Assembly (NCBI GenBank): GCA_017432615.1
Contig: JAFRIV010000005.1
Location: 1-64,000 of the forward strand
Direction of reading: 5' to 3'
DNA length: 64,000 nucleotides
From: Oscillospiraceae bacterium
Lineage (GTDB): Bacteria; Bacillota; Clostridia; Oscillospirales; Oscillospiraceae
The notes under the pieces are model-generated. The model did not search any database and was not told the origin of the DNA. It saw only the letters and a list, made by a program, of their open reading frames with translations. The translations under genes were made by a program, and so were the position numbers. Shown here piece after piece: positions 1-8,802 of the stretch (the first letter of the stretch is position 1; each line of letters opens with the position of its first letter).

Positions 1-195
1 AAAAAATTCATTGCCCAGAGATCCGCATCCCAGGAACGGATTACCAGCCCGGAAGGTATTCAGCTAAGAATGAATCGGTCAATCCAGTCCGAGGGAGCAT
101 TCGGAGTTGTCAAGCAAGATTATGGATTTCGACAGTTCCTGTTATCGGTTTTGGCAGGAAGCTTGGTTTTCCTCCCGGGAAGGAAAGCATCCTGA
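1..195 (+). pseudogene. IS1182-family transposase, decayed C-terminal fragment (cut by window edge)
   Basis: Reading frame 1 is open from base 1 to a TGA at 193-195. It contains the stretch MNRSIQSEGAFGVVKQDYG followed by FRQFL, which is the conserved C-terminal block of IS1182-type DDE transposases (usual form NRSIQVEGxFGVLKxDxGFRRFL). After FRQFL the family pattern (RG and about 40 further residues) is lost and the frame ends in unrelated residues, so the 3' end is broken. The 5' part lies outside the window. It points toward the end of the exopolysaccharide operon on the opposite strand, so an old insertion may mark the boundary of that locus. The family call rests on one motif read by eye. 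Confidence 0.6.
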
Positions 196-206
196 AAAGA
201 TTTTGT

Positions 207-1316
207 TTACAGTTCTTTCTCCAGGATTTCCCGGATGCGCTGGGAGGCCTTTCCGTCTCCGTAGGGGTTGGAAGCCTGGCTCATTTTCTGATAGAAAGCA
301 GGGTCTGTCAAGAGAGCCCGGCAGGAAGAATAGATTCCCTCTTCACCGGTACCGGTGAGGAGAAGCGTCCCCGCCTCCACGCCCTCGGGGCGTTCGGTCG
401 TATCCCGCATGACCAGAACAGGTTTGCCTAAAGAAGGTGCTTCTTCCTGTATGCCGCCGCTGTCAGTCAAAATCAGAGTACTGGCAGCAAGAAAATTATG
501 GAATTCGTCTGCCGGCAGAGGCTCGATCAGGCGGATCCTTGAGCAGCCCCGGAATTCTTCGTCGGCAACAGCGCGTACAGCAGGGTTGAGATGGATGGGA
601 TATACCGCTTTGACATCATCAAATTCTTCCAGGATGCGCCGAATTCCCCGAAACATGGAGCGCATCGGATCGCCGAGGTTTTCTCTGCGGTGTGCTGTAA
701 TGACCAGCAGGCGGCTGCCTTTCGCCCAATCCAGAATGGGATGCGTAAAATCTTTTCTGACGGTGGTAAACAGAGCGTCTATTCCGGTGTTGCCCGTGAT
801 ATAAATTGCAGAGGGATCTTTTCCCTCCCGGATCAGATTGTTTTTTGCCGTTTCCGTCGGAGCAAAGTGATATCCTGCAACAATACTGATGCTCTGCCTG
901 TTGAATTCCTCCGGGAAAGGGGAATAGAGATCTCCCGTACGAAGGCCTGCTTCCACATGCCCGACAGGAATCTTTTGAAAGAAAGCGGCGACAGCTGTGG
1001 CATAAGCAGTGGAAGTATCCCCATGAACAAGGACGATATCCGGCTTTACCCGGCTGAGAATATCACGCATTCCCGAAAGGACAGCATTTGTAACGTCATA
1101 GAGATCCTGCCCGGCTCTCATAATGTCCAGATCAAAATCCGGAACGACATGGAAAATATCCAGAACCTGCTTCAGCATTTCCCGGTGCTGGCCGGTTACG
1201 CAGACGACCGTTTCAAGGCTTTCACTTGTTTTGAGTTCCCGAACGACCGGGCACATTTTGATCGCTTCCGGCCGCGTGCCGAAAACGACCAGAACTTTTT
1301 TTCGAATTTGATCCAA
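207..1316 (-). CDS. wecB: UDP-N-acetylglucosamine 2-epimerase (non-hydrolysing)
   Basis: This enzyme interconverts UDP-GlcNAc and UDP-ManNAc in the cytoplasm and so supplies an activated sugar for surface glycans. The 369-residue protein has the usual WecB length. It shows the N-terminal FGTRPEAIKMCPVV block, HGDTSTAYATA, HVEAGLRTGD, TAHRRENLG, and the C-terminal LTDSGGIQEEAPSLGKPVLV active-site and UDP-binding region. I chose the TTG start at 1316 because GGAGG lies 6 bases upstream and the family N-terminus (KKVLVVFGTRPE) begins right there; an ATG at 1412 would add 32 residues that match nothing. It is the last gene of the exopolysaccharide operon, which suggests that the polymer or its decoration contains an N-acetylhexosamine. 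No clear terminator is visible downstream. Confidence 0.93.
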   Translation of the reverse strand: MDQIRKKVLVVFGTRPEAIKMCPVVRELKTSESLETVVCVTGQHREMLKQVLDIFHVVPDFDLDIMRAGQDLYDVTNAVLSGMRDILSRVKPDIVLVHGDTSTAYATAVAAFFQKIPVGHVEAGLRTGDLYSPFPEEFNRQSISIVAGYHFAPTETAKNNLIREGKDPSAIYITGNTGIDALFTTVRKDFTHPILDWAKGSRLLVITAHRRENLGDPMRSMFRGIRRILEEFDDVKAVYPIHLNPAVRAVADEEFRGCSRIRLIEPLPADEFHNFLAASTLILTDSGGIQEEAPSLGKPVLVMRDTTERPEGVEAGTLLLTGTGEEGIYSSCRALLTDPAFYQKMSQASNPYGDGKASQRIREILEKEL

Positions 1317-1459
1317 AGGTTGCCTCCAGTTTGATCCTCTGGCAATGAAACATTCCCAAAGGTTTGTCGCTTTGTTTTGCGGCTGCCGCGCAGGCGGCGG
1401 GCAAAACAGCATTTAAAATTTATGATGCATACGGCAGTTATTCATTGCCGCATCCATGA

Positions 1460-4400
1460 TCACGAGTGGTCCACATGGCCGGAACGGGAATGCCGGCCGG
1501 AAAAGAGAGGGAAACGCCGGAAAATGTCCAGTCGGTTTCCGGCATGCTGAAAAAGAAACCGTGCGCCGAACACAAGGCAGATGCAGAGCAAAAAGTCGTG
1601 GCAGAGGGAAAAACAGAAAAGCTGTTTCTGGTTATCTGCAAAACCGTTGCCCAGCACCGAGAGAGGAAACTGCAGTACGCCGGTAACGATAAGGAAGAGA
1701 GGAATGCAGCAGAGGATCTTCTGCTTTTGAGAGTACTTCCCAAGAAGAATGCGGAAGAGGACAAACAGGAGAAGACCGTAGAAAATCACATATCCCAGGA
1801 AGCTGCCCGGAACAAGATAAGCCCGCCAGCCCGGCCAGTAGTTTCTGCCGGTTACCGGATCATGGTTCGGGTCACTGTAATTCTGCCCGTTATAGATGCG
1901 AAAACCGGTATACAGTTCCCGCGCTTCCGCTGCGGCATGATCCATCATCCGCCAGAGTTTTGCAGGATGCGTCAGATACCAGCGGAGGATCGTGAACATG
2001 CTGACATGGTCATAGAATGCAGCGTCAGCTTCCTCGGAGAGCGGAGCGTAAACATACTGACTGTCATCGGCAAACTCTACATATTTTCCAATGTCTGCCG
2101 CCATGGCAGTATCGATCCCCAGTGCTTCCATATCCCCGACAGGATCATCGGAGATCATAAAGATCCCGTAAAAATATGCCTGCCACATGGTATGCTTTTG
2201 AGAAACACTATTCTCGGTACGGTCTGTCTGATAGACGTTGACAGCGGAAAAAATGAGTGCGACACCTAATCCCAAAGACAGCAAACTCTGCAGAATAAGA
2301 AAGTCATAACGGTATGCCCGCTGGTGCCAGCTGAGCAGCAGGAAAAGCAGCACCGCACCCGGCATGGCCATTAACATTTGCGATTTGGCGGTAAGGAGAA
2401 TATTCAGCGACAGCGCCAGACCAATCAGCCAGACCCCTTTTCTCCAGTTTTTTCCTGTGGGCATCAGGCAAAGATGCACAGCACACATCAGCGTCAGCAC
2501 CAGGCCGACAAGGATACAGCCTTCTCCATACAGACTGTTGAACCAGACGAGGTAGGTTTCTGAAAACAATAATGCACAAAGGCCGAGTGCTGCTGCCAGG
2601 GTCCATTTGCCGAGCACCGGATACAGATCCCACAGGATCTTCAACATACAGACAAGCGAAATCAGCCCCATGAGCCAGCCGAGCAGAAGCGTGCTGAATG
2701 GCAGGCCGAACGGTTCCGTCAGCAGACGTACAAGAGAGGTAAACCAGTAAAGACTGTAGGTGGGAGAGAGCGGCGTGAACTTGAGCGGGTCAAAAGGCTC
2801 AAGATAGCTGTATTCTTCAATTACAAACTGTCCGGCCTGTCTTGCGTAATCATAATAAAGATAACCGGGCCAGGTTATCTCCAGCTGGGCCATCATTCTG
2901 CCGTAGTCACCATTGTTAACAGTACCGGCATGGTCCCGGGGAAGAAAGGTGAAAACCAGAAAACCGGCTGACAGGACAGCGATAAAACAGAGGACACGGA
3001 CCCTGCTGCCGATAAAGTGCTTCCACCACAGATAGAATGTCTCCCTGCACCGGGTAAGCCAGCTTTCAGAGTAACCGGGGGAACGGGTGAAAGCAAGGAG
3101 AGCATACGGTTCAGACATATACTTGGTAACCCAGGCAGCAAAAACAGGCACGAGGGAAAACAGAAAACAGAGAAAGACAGTGAACAGAGCTATTGTCAGC
3201 AATACCTGATAACGGAAATAGATCTGGCTCTCTGCGTATCCGTTCAAGATAATATTGAATGGCAGATACAGGTTTCCGCAAAGAAACACGAGAGCGGGGC
3301 AGAACCATAAGGCTTTCCGGGTTCTGATCAATAAAACAATACAGACGGCAGCGGCCAGAAGAGAAAGGAAAACAAACAGAGAATAGCTGACAGGGAAAAG
3401 CTTCCAAAGAAGAGACAGAAAACCGCCGTCTGTTCGCGATGGGGAAAAACCCTTTGCATTCCGGGAAAGAGAAAGGTTTCTCCCGCTCTCAAATCCGTCC
3501 GAAATTTTAGAAGTGCAGTTCTGAATCACCTTTGAGAGCAAAGACGGGTGGAGCAGGTATTCTTTTACCAGCCTGCCGGCATTCAGATGAGCAAACAGGA
3601 CGGAAGCCTCTTCTTCCGCACGCGGATTATGGGAATAAACGGCTTCGTCTTCATAAAACGATCTGCCGATATCCGGCTCATAACTCTCGTCGAGTTCAAA
3701 ACGGTGCAGCGCGGAAGATGGGTCTTCCACCTGAGGGAGCATCGTATTGAAGAGAGATTCATAAGCAGAAGCATCGGAAAAATAATCCGCATCTTCACCG
3801 GCAAGGATCACAGCACTGCGGCAGAAAGAAAAAACCAGCAGCACACACAGCACCAGAGCGAAAACAAAATGCTGCGAATCCTTTCTGCAGGAGAGCAGGA
3901 CGGCAACATCCACAGCCACTGCAGCAGGGAGAAAAACAACCAGGGGCGTGAAGGACTTCAGCATCAGGAAGGATGCAAGCCATACCGGCAGAATAAGGAA
4001 ACGCCGGGACCTGGTCGGCAGGCTGAAAGCGTAAAGGGAGATACCGCAAAACAGCAGGCTGAAGGCAATGGCAGCACTGACGGGATACAGAGCGCGAAAC
4101 AGGGCACAAAAGTTGCCGTCTGTAAAGAGGAGCCCGAGAAGAATGCCCGGCACATACCACGCCCTGGGGATGAGGGTATAGCATGCTTTGGAAAGAAGCC
4201 AGACCGCCAGAAGAAGGATACCGGCAAACACCGCCGCGAGAAAGTCTACGGAAAAATCGAGGCCGAAGGGAGCCGTAAAAAGCCTTACTACGGCAACAGG
4301 ATAAACAAGGCTGCCGCCTGCCTGGGGGGTGAGGAGATTGGACCAGGTAAAGCGCGTATACCGAAAAGACGTGATCGGCCGCACATACTGCAGATCTCCC

Positions 4401-4633
4401 TTTGCCAGATCTTCCTCCGTCCAGGTAAGAGAACACTGCTTCAGGATCATCTCATACTCGCCGAAGTCGACCGGATAAAGGCGCGGGCTTTTCGTGAAGC
4501 CGATTACCAAGCAGAGCAGAGCAAACAGCACGAGGATCAGGACAGGGAAATTCCAGTCCTGCATCCTTTCCCAAAGGGAAGAAAACGGGACAGCCCTGCT
4601 GGCGGCTATTTTGTTGTGATCATGTTTTAACAT
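1460..4633 (-). CDS. Very large polytopic membrane protein with internal duplication, GT-C-like
   Basis: This 1057-residue integral membrane protein has many hydrophobic spans and appears to be two related halves. The first half has SLVYPVAVVRLFTAPFGLDF and the second has the matching SLYWFTSLVRLLTEPFGLPF; each is followed by a similar pattern of spans, and the second half has WFNSLYGEG. The latter resembles YFNSLYPEAMW in the 520-residue protein at 16696-18258, so both belong to one family. Multi-span proteins of this kind in glycan loci are usually GT-C type transferases using lipid-linked sugars, but I see no diagnostic catalytic motif and the substrate is unknown. The start at 4633 has GCAGGAG 9 bases upstream. 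It lies in the exopolysaccharide operon, 38 bases after the SGNH gene. Confidence 0.6.
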   Translation of the reverse strand: MLKHDHNKIAASRAVPFSSLWERMQDWNFPVLILVLFALLCLVIGFTKSPRLYPVDFGEYEMILKQCSLTWTEEDLAKGDLQYVRPITSFRYTRFTWSNLLTPQAGGSLVYPVAVVRLFTAPFGLDFSVDFLAAVFAGILLLAVWLLSKACYTLIPRAWYVPGILLGLLFTDGNFCALFRALYPVSAAIAFSLLFCGISLYAFSLPTRSRRFLILPVWLASFLMLKSFTPLVVFLPAAVAVDVAVLLSCRKDSQHFVFALVLCVLLVFSFCRSAVILAGEDADYFSDASAYESLFNTMLPQVEDPSSALHRFELDESYEPDIGRSFYEDEAVYSHNPRAEEEASVLFAHLNAGRLVKEYLLHPSLLSKVIQNCTSKISDGFESGRNLSLSRNAKGFSPSRTDGGFLSLLWKLFPVSYSLFVFLSLLAAAVCIVLLIRTRKALWFCPALVFLCGNLYLPFNIILNGYAESQIYFRYQVLLTIALFTVFLCFLFSLVPVFAAWVTKYMSEPYALLAFTRSPGYSESWLTRCRETFYLWWKHFIGSRVRVLCFIAVLSAGFLVFTFLPRDHAGTVNNGDYGRMMAQLEITWPGYLYYDYARQAGQFVIEEYSYLEPFDPLKFTPLSPTYSLYWFTSLVRLLTEPFGLPFSTLLLGWLMGLISLVCMLKILWDLYPVLGKWTLAAALGLCALLFSETYLVWFNSLYGEGCILVGLVLTLMCAVHLCLMPTGKNWRKGVWLIGLALSLNILLTAKSQMLMAMPGAVLLFLLLSWHQRAYRYDFLILQSLLSLGLGVALIFSAVNVYQTDRTENSVSQKHTMWQAYFYGIFMISDDPVGDMEALGIDTAMAADIGKYVEFADDSQYVYAPLSEEADAAFYDHVSMFTILRWYLTHPAKLWRMMDHAAAEARELYTGFRIYNGQNYSDPNHDPVTGRNYWPGWRAYLVPGSFLGYVIFYGLLLFVLFRILLGKYSQKQKILCCIPLFLIVTGVLQFPLSVLGNGFADNQKQLFCFSLCHDFLLCICLVFGARFLFQHAGNRLDIFRRFPLFSGRHSRSGHVDHS

Positions 4634-4671
4634 GCGGGTATACTCCTGCTTTACATCCAGCCTGTATTTTT

Positions 4672-7239
4672 TCAGGATACACTGCTGCTGATTTCCAGAC
4701 TGCGAATCGAGATATCTGAGAAACGGAAAGGAAAGCCGTTTTGTGTTCTTTCACAGCAAAGATACAAATTGCCGAGATAATCGCCGCATCTGCTCTCTTT
4801 TACTGCAATGCATTCCCCGTCAACATAGATCCTGTAGGAAGAATCTTCCTTTTCGATTGCCAACGTGACTGTGGAGGAGGGAGAGATATCTACTTCTGTG
4901 GATTCAGTTCCCGTAATAACAATAAACGTCAGGTCGTCGAGCTGACGAATGATCAGACCGTGATACGATTTGGGATTTTCGTCAAAACAGGAGAGAACCG
5001 TACCCCTGCGGGTAACGACCTGATCCAGCACGACTTCAAGACGCCAGTTCTTCCCGGCATTGTCAAAAAGTTTTATGCCTGTATCCAGATAAGCATCTTT
5101 CCCGTTCCCTACAAATGGTGCACTGAGGGAATAGGTGACATCCATTCCCGGATCTTTGACAGCTTCCTGCAGAGGTTCAGGCTGCCACTGTGCAAGCTGT
5201 TCCTCGGAAAGGATCCCTTCATACACATCGAAATTATAAACAGTGGTGCCGGAGATACGAAATACCCGGTTTTCCCCATCGCGCTCACATCCGAGCATCA
5301 AAGGCCCGTCATAATCGTCGCAGGGGACAACACTGTTGTCGAGTACCTTTTCCCCGTTTAAATAAATGGTATAAGCAGACCGGTCTTTCATAATGACCAG
5401 TTTGGAGATTTCTGCTTCCGGCAGATCCAGATTCAACCCGTATCCGTTTCCGTAGACGATGTTCAGAATGTTGTTATCGAGTTTACGGACAAGGATCCCC
5501 CGATAGTTTCCTTCCTCCTCCGAGAAGCAGGAATAATAAACGCGGTCTCCGACGCTGACATTCGGATCGATCTGGGAGAGAATTGTCCAGGAGCTCTTTG
5601 CATCCTCATAAAGTCGGATGCCGGTGTCCAGATAACTCTCTCCATCACCGGAAAAGCGGTTTTCAAGAGAAACGAGGATCCTGTCATCCGTCATTTCTTT
5701 GAAGTATGCAACCCTCTCCCGTACAGGCAGCGAGGAAGGCCTCCACGCAAGCACTTCATCAGAAGAAAGCGCCGTATCGTAAATCACGAGATCGGAGATA
5801 ACTGTTTTGCTGTAGTGTTTGCTGTTCCCTCTGTTATCCTGTTCACATCCGAGAATAAGTGAACCGTCATATTTCGGCAATTCGCTGCTGTCCAGTTTGC
5901 GATTTTCTATCAGCTCTCCGTTTTCATAGATCTGAAAATGACTGCCCATCTTGATAATGCCCAAACGGATCGTTCCTTCCGACTGGCGGAGACGGGTCGA
6001 AATTGTTTTCCCAAAAAAGATTTCAATGAAATTATTGTTGTTCAGCATCACCCGCAGACCGTCTTCACCGTTTTGATTATCAAAACAGGAAAAAACCGCC
6101 GCATCGCCGGACTGATCTTTCCCAATTGTAAATTCGGTGCAGAGCGTCCAGGAGTCCAGAGGATTTTCATACAGACGGATTCCGGTATCCAGCTCATTCT
6201 GAAGTCCGTCTCCGATAAACTGTTCTGTCAGGGCAAAAAACGGCTCCTGCACCTGCGTTTTCACCTGATTCCAGATGTGATCGGGATCGTTTCTCCTGTC
6301 CGGGAGGTCATATTTGCTGAGGATAGATTCCGCCAAGGCACGTGCATATTTCGGCATGCCGGTTTTGTTAAAATGCCCGGGATCAAGATAATCTCTCTGA
6401 GGGTCGATGCCGAATTCCTGATAGGATTCGCAGAAATTTGTGAAGCAGTAGCCGTATTCCTCCACAACGGAAGCGATCCGCCGGTATTTCTGCTGCTCGG
6501 CAGGAGAGATTTCATAGGGAGAGGCAATCACTTCCAGCGCGATGTCATGATCTTTGCAGTACTGCAGCAGCATACGAAAATAGTTTTCTTCTTTTTCATG
6601 CAGCTCCAGTTCCCCGCTGGTTGCATCCTTATCGAGAATGGTGAAGGGGTAGATTGCTTCCGATGTTTCTGAAGAAAGGACCTGGATTCCCTGATTTGTA
6701 TCCCAGGGCATATAGTCAAAATCATCCTCCGTCAGTTCATTATAGCGGTTATGATAGACGGGAAATCCCAGAAACATAAACATCCTTGCGTCTTCCGGCA
6801 CACTTGCGCGGATGTTGTCGATCTTTTCCCGGGAAGGACGGAAAGCAATTGTGTTTTTGACCTGAACCGGATAACTGCCGTATTCCTGCGCAAAAGTGAC
6901 GGCATGGGCATCGAGAAGCACGACTTTGGGCGTCTGATACTTTAATGCCTCCAGTAGATAATAGTACGTGCTCCAGATGGGCTGAACGCTGCCCCAGAAC
7001 CGGTATGCCGCGATCCCGTATTCATCAAACAGCGTTTTGGTGCTGATATTCATCCCGGCATGGGAAGTCCCGAGGATCAGCACATCCACCGTGTCTTTAG
7101 GAAGCTCATAATAATTGGAAACCGGCAAAGTTCCGTCCTCCTGCTTGAAGACGAGAACATTCATCACCAGCGCCAGAATCACGCAGAACAGGCCGATGAA
7201 AAGGAAGAGCTTCAGGGTGCCTTTCAGAAAGTTACGCAT
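4672..7239 (-). CDS. Membrane-anchored SGNH hydrolase-like protein with three LamG-like domains
   Basis: An 855-residue protein predicted to face the outside. An N-terminal membrane anchor (about residues 8-30) is followed by an SGNH/AlgX-DltD-type domain: VLILGTSHAG with the candidate nucleophile Ser59, and DPGHFN with Asp286 and His289, so the catalytic triad looks intact. From about residue 335 come three repeats of about 150 residues, each beginning like F.GDG...LDTGI.LY and containing VFSCF or CSCF-like and LGCE(R/Q)D segments, typical of LamG/concanavalin-like sugar-binding folds. The ATG at 7239 has GGAGG 7 bases upstream and sits 13 bases after the MBOAT stop. By analogy with alginate and cellulose acetylation systems (AlgI with AlgJ/AlgX), it probably moves acetyl groups onto the exported polymer, with the LamG units holding the glycan. 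That role is inferred. Confidence 0.75.
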   Translation of the reverse strand: MRNFLKGTLKLFLFIGLFCVILALVMNVLVFKQEDGTLPVSNYYELPKDTVDVLILGTSHAGMNISTKTLFDEYGIAAYRFWGSVQPIWSTYYYLLEALKYQTPKVVLLDAHAVTFAQEYGSYPVQVKNTIAFRPSREKIDNIRASVPEDARMFMFLGFPVYHNRYNELTEDDFDYMPWDTNQGIQVLSSETSEAIYPFTILDKDATSGELELHEKEENYFRMLLQYCKDHDIALEVIASPYEISPAEQQKYRRIASVVEEYGYCFTNFCESYQEFGIDPQRDYLDPGHFNKTGMPKYARALAESILSKYDLPDRRNDPDHIWNQVKTQVQEPFFALTEQFIGDGLQNELDTGIRLYENPLDSWTLCTEFTIGKDQSGDAAVFSCFDNQNGEDGLRVMLNNNNFIEIFFGKTISTRLRQSEGTIRLGIIKMGSHFQIYENGELIENRKLDSSELPKYDGSLILGCEQDNRGNSKHYSKTVISDLVIYDTALSSDEVLAWRPSSLPVRERVAYFKEMTDDRILVSLENRFSGDGESYLDTGIRLYEDAKSSWTILSQIDPNVSVGDRVYYSCFSEEEGNYRGILVRKLDNNILNIVYGNGYGLNLDLPEAEISKLVIMKDRSAYTIYLNGEKVLDNSVVPCDDYDGPLMLGCERDGENRVFRISGTTVYNFDVYEGILSEEQLAQWQPEPLQEAVKDPGMDVTYSLSAPFVGNGKDAYLDTGIKLFDNAGKNWRLEVVLDQVVTRRGTVLSCFDENPKSYHGLIIRQLDDLTFIVITGTESTEVDISPSSTVTLAIEKEDSSYRIYVDGECIAVKESRCGDYLGNLYLCCERTQNGFPFRFSDISIRSLEISSSVS

Positions 7240-7252
7240 AAAGATCCTCCTT

Positions 7253-8764
7253 TCAGAACTGGAAGTAAATAAAGCTTGTGGCGTCATAGGCCGGGCCGTA
7301 TACGCCGAAAATCAGAATGGAAAGCAACGCGCCGTAATAGACAGCCCAGCGCACTGCTGTCGGCTGGCGAAGGAGACTGTCACGAATGGAGATATTCCGG
7401 GCATGAAGGATATCCACCCCGAGCAGCACGGCCAGAGAGGCCATCATGACCCAGAAATCGACCCGTTCCAGGCCGAGTGTATACAATGTCCCGTCAAAGA
7501 GAACCCATGGATTCCAGACGGTAAAGGAATTTCGGATGATATCAAAAGCCACTTTCATGGTCGGCGCACGGAAGAAGATCCAGGCGAAATCGACCAGTAC
7601 AAAGGTTATCAGCAGCTGTACCATATGATGACCGAAGGACTTTGTGTTGATATGCAGCGTCTGAAGCGCCTTTTCACGAGCCGGCTTCAGTATGTCGCCT
7701 ATGATCTGGAAGACCCCGTTCAGGCCGCCCCATATTACGTACGTCCATGCCGCACCGTGCCAGAGTCCGCTGACCAGAAAAACGATCAGGATATTGCGGT
7801 ACCTTTTCCATCTGCTGCATCTGCTGCCGCCCAGAGGGAAATAAATATAATCACGGAACCAGCTGGTCAGGGAGATGTGCCAGTTCCGCCAGAATTCTGC
7901 CACACTGAAGCTGAGATACGGCTGCCGGAAATTCTGCATCAGGGAAAACCCGAGGACCTGAGCCGAACCGATGGCAATCGTGGTATACCCGTTAAAATCG
8001 CAGTAGATCTGAACGGCAAAAAGGATCGTGGCAAAGATCGGAATTGCTCCCTGGTATGAGCCGTAGTAATTGTAGACCTGATCAACGATGATCGCCACAC
8101 GGTCGGCAATGACGATTTTCATAAAGTAGCCCCAAAGCATCAGCAGAAGCCCTTTTACGGCGCGATCAGCTTCAAAACGGTGTTTTTCCTTGAACTGTAC
8201 CAGCAGATTGCCGGAGCGTTCGATCGGTCCGGCCACAAGCTGGGGGAAGAAAGAGACAAAAAGCGCATACTGGAGAAAATTCTTTTCCGCTTTCACCGTT
8301 CCGCGGTACACATCGATTACATAGCTGAGCGACTGGAAGGTAAAAAACGAGATACCGACAGGGAGAGAAACGTTGACTTTTGGGATCACAACAGAGAACC
8401 CCGCTGCACGGAGGACGGCCACGATACTCTCCGTCAGGAAGTTGGCATATTTGAACCACGCCACGACAGAAAGGGTAAAAATAATGGTTACCGTGGTATA
8501 AAGCGTGGCTTTGCCGGTCCGCCGCTGTTCCTGAGCAATATTCTCCTGATCCTCTTTCCTCGAGAAATCGATAAAAAGAGCATCCAGATAGGTGATCACC
8601 GTACAGCCCAGCATCAGCAGAATAAAACGCGGATCCCAGCTCATATAGAAGTAATAACTGGCAAGCAGAAGAAAGATGTTGCGCACCTTCTGCCAGGGGA
8701 CCAGATAATAAACCAGTGCAACAACAGGGAAGAAAAGCAGATAGGCAAATGAATTAAAAAGCAT
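7253..8764 (-). CDS. MBOAT family O-acyltransferase (AlgI/DltB-like)
   Basis: A 503-residue polytopic enzyme of the membrane-bound O-acyltransferase family. It opens with the family-typical MLFNSFAYLLFFPVVALVYY and has LLASYYFYMSWDPRF, FFPQLVAGPIERS, WRNWHISLTSWFRDYIYFPLGGSR and the catalytic-histidine region SGLWHGAAWTYVIWGGLNG. Such proteins pass acetyl groups across the membrane to an extracytoplasmic partner that modifies alginate, cellulose or teichoic acid. The next gene encodes just such an SGNH partner, so the pair probably O-acetylates the polymer made by this operon. The ATG at 8764 follows AAAGGAG with good spacing. Confidence 0.92.
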   Translation of the reverse strand: MLFNSFAYLLFFPVVALVYYLVPWQKVRNIFLLLASYYFYMSWDPRFILLMLGCTVITYLDALFIDFSRKEDQENIAQEQRRTGKATLYTTVTIIFTLSVVAWFKYANFLTESIVAVLRAAGFSVVIPKVNVSLPVGISFFTFQSLSYVIDVYRGTVKAEKNFLQYALFVSFFPQLVAGPIERSGNLLVQFKEKHRFEADRAVKGLLLMLWGYFMKIVIADRVAIIVDQVYNYYGSYQGAIPIFATILFAVQIYCDFNGYTTIAIGSAQVLGFSLMQNFRQPYLSFSVAEFWRNWHISLTSWFRDYIYFPLGGSRCSRWKRYRNILIVFLVSGLWHGAAWTYVIWGGLNGVFQIIGDILKPAREKALQTLHINTKSFGHHMVQLLITFVLVDFAWIFFRAPTMKVAFDIIRNSFTVWNPWVLFDGTLYTLGLERVDFWVMMASLAVLLGVDILHARNISIRDSLLRQPTAVRWAVYYGALLSILIFGVYGPAYDATSFIYFQF

Positions 8765-8802
8765 TCTTTTCTCCTTTCGGGAACCGGCTTGTCCTTTTTT
8801 GA

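Noticed and set aside
167..186. Inverted repeat around CCCGGG as terminator of the exopolysaccharide operon
   Set aside because: The stem is imperfect and no T run follows it on the minus strand.
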